From Candidatus Hydrogenedentota bacterium (GTDB lineage: Bacteria; Hydrogenedentota; Hydrogenedentia; Hydrogenedentales; SLHB01), in assembly GCA_023384315.1 (NCBI GenBank), contig JAHDWY010000273.1, positions 1 to 6,530 of the forward strand: DNA of 6,530 bases, written 5' to 3'. The notes below the pieces were generated by a model. That model was not told the DNA's origin, ran no database searches, and worked only from the letters and a program-made list of their open reading frames with translations. The first letter of the stretch is position 1. The number at the start of each line of letters is the position of its first letter. Positions 5,643 to 6,530 of the stretch are shown one piece after another. The translations under genes and the position numbers were made by a program.

Positions 5643-6530
5643 TTACTCGAAGGAAAATGCGAACAGATCCGCATCCTTCAATTCGAATTCCACGTTCACC
5701 GACTTATTATTCGGCAGCGCCTTATCACCCCAACGTACCGTGTGGCGAAGTTCGTCGCCCGACAGCGGACTGCATTCGTCCAATCCGAATCCGGGCACGA
5801 CATCGCCCGTGGCTCCGTCGCGCAATGCGACGCGGACCGCCCCACGTATGTTGGCATTTACGGTCAGGGTTTCGTTTTCATCCGAGAGCCTGAACGGCAC
5901 AGTGCGCAAGGTTCCGGCCGTCGCGCCTGAGGCACGCCGCGCGACATAGCGGTCGAGCGGCATTCGGACCAAGCCGATCTGCCGTTCCTCGAAGCGGTTC
6001 ATCTTATGGCCCTGTTTGTAGCCTCCGTAGTAGAGGTAGACCTGGTCGCCGACGATGAGTTGTTCATCGATCCAGGCGTGGGCGTGGTCCCACGCGGCCG
6101 GGTCGTCGTCGGGCTCGAAAAATTTCTCACGGTCCCGCACCCAGGTGCGGCCGTCGCGGCTCCAGGCCAGGGAAGTATGGGCGCGACCAAAGCTGCCTTC
6201 CGCGGTGCCGGTGGCGCGCAGGTCGTCGCGCAGGATTTTGACCATGCCGATGCGCAGGGGACCGCGGTTGAGATATCCCTCCATGGCATAGAACTGAGTC
6301 TCGCCTTCATCCAAATCGTCGTTGGCGGTCACGATGTACCACGGATCGTCCCAGTGAATCAGATCGTCGCTAACACTCATCATCGTCGTGCGCCGTTTGC
6401 CAGACCAGTTCGCGCCTTCCGTATAGGTCGAGATGGTGGCCATGTAACGGTTCCGCAGGGAGTCCCAATCGATGCCATTGATGTCGTGGTTGTGGTCCAG
6501 CACGACGCCGTCGACCAAAGGCGTCCACAC
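5643..6530 (-). CDS. Beta-propeller glycosidase-like protein (GH32/GH43-type fold), C-terminal part
   Basis: The frame is open from the right edge, where the first codon GTG is probably an internal Val, to TAA (5645-5643), leaving 295 residues; the N-terminus is missing. The visible part has blade-like strands: HDINGIDWDSLRNRYMA, SDDLIHWDDP (54-63 of the fragment), AWSRDGRTWVR (122-132, close to an SxDxGxTW Asp-box), DEQLIVGDQVYLYYGGY, and RQIGLVRMPLDRYVA (183-197). These are features of five-bladed propeller glycosidases and sialidase-like proteins. Residues about 207-295 form a terminal beta-rich module (LRTVPFRL, then VRVALRDGATGDVVPGFG, then DADLFAFSFE) of a kind I associate with such proteins in planctomycetes and relatives. 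Catalytic residues cannot be assigned from this fragment. It ends 50 bases before the fucosidase start with no promoter or terminator visible between, so the pair is probably one transcript. A role in degrading or sensing complex glycans is inferred. Confidence 0.72.
   Translation of the reverse strand: MWTPLVDGVVLDHNHDINGIDWDSLRNRYMATISTYTEGANWSGKRRTTMMSVSDDLIHWDDPWYIVTANDDLDEGETQFYAMEGYLNRGPLRIGMVKILRDDLRATGTAEGSFGRAHTSLAWSRDGRTWVRDREKFFEPDDDPAAWDHAHAWIDEQLIVGDQVYLYYGGYKQGHKMNRFEERQIGLVRMPLDRYVARRASGATAGTLRTVPFRLSDENETLTVNANIRGAVRVALRDGATGDVVPGFGLDECSPLSGDELRHTVRWGDKALPNNKSVNVEFELKDADLFAFSFE

Noticed and set aside
1..6530. CRISPR arrays, tRNA or rRNA genes, insertion sequences, attachment sites
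   Set aside because: I saw no regularly spaced DNA repeats, tRNA-like cloverleaf, rRNA-like stretch, transposase or terminal inverted repeats.

Overview
The window is GC-rich bacterial DNA with long signal-bearing proteins. An ECF sigma factor fused to a membrane anchor and a large extracytoplasmic repeat domain sits near secreted sugar-active enzymes. This combination suggests a Planctomycetota/PVC-like or Hydrogenedentota-like bacterium. That placement is an inference from protein architecture, not from a marker gene.

Layout from left to right. (1) Positions 1-763, minus strand: the N-terminal 254 residues of a probable lipoprotein of the serine beta-lactamase / penicillin-binding-like family (PF00144 type). 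It runs off the left edge, and its catalytic Ser and Lys appear to be replaced. (2) Positions 764-1170: a 407-base divergent intergenic region. It holds a TATACT -10 candidate for the leftward gene, a perfect 19-bp palindrome just downstream of it, a second 14-bp palindrome, and a ribosome-binding site for the rightward gene. (3) Positions 1171-4206, plus strand: a 1011-residue ECF-type sigma factor continuing into a transmembrane helix and about eight tandem carboxypeptidase-regulatory-like beta-sandwich repeats. (4) Positions 4207-4587: a 381-base gap between convergent genes, with two weak hairpins and a tiny membrane-peptide reading frame interrupted by an amber codon. (5) Positions 4588-5592, minus strand: a secreted, short GH29 alpha-L-fucosidase-like enzyme. 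(6) Positions 5643-6530, minus strand: the C-terminal 295 residues of a beta-propeller glycosidase-like protein entering from the right edge, 47-50 bases upstream of the fucosidase gene and probably co-transcribed with it.

Functionally, the two right-hand genes look like a small glycan-degradation operon. The central gene looks like a one-protein surface-to-RNA-polymerase signalling device, with the DNA-binding sigma part in the cytoplasm and the ligand-binding-like repeats outside. The left-hand gene is a predicted pseudoenzyme divergent from it. Whether the sigma factor controls either neighbour cannot be decided from sequence alone. The most interesting items are the membrane-tethered sigma factor, the apparently dead beta-lactamase-fold lipoprotein with a palindrome in its promoter region, and the interrupted small membrane protein.
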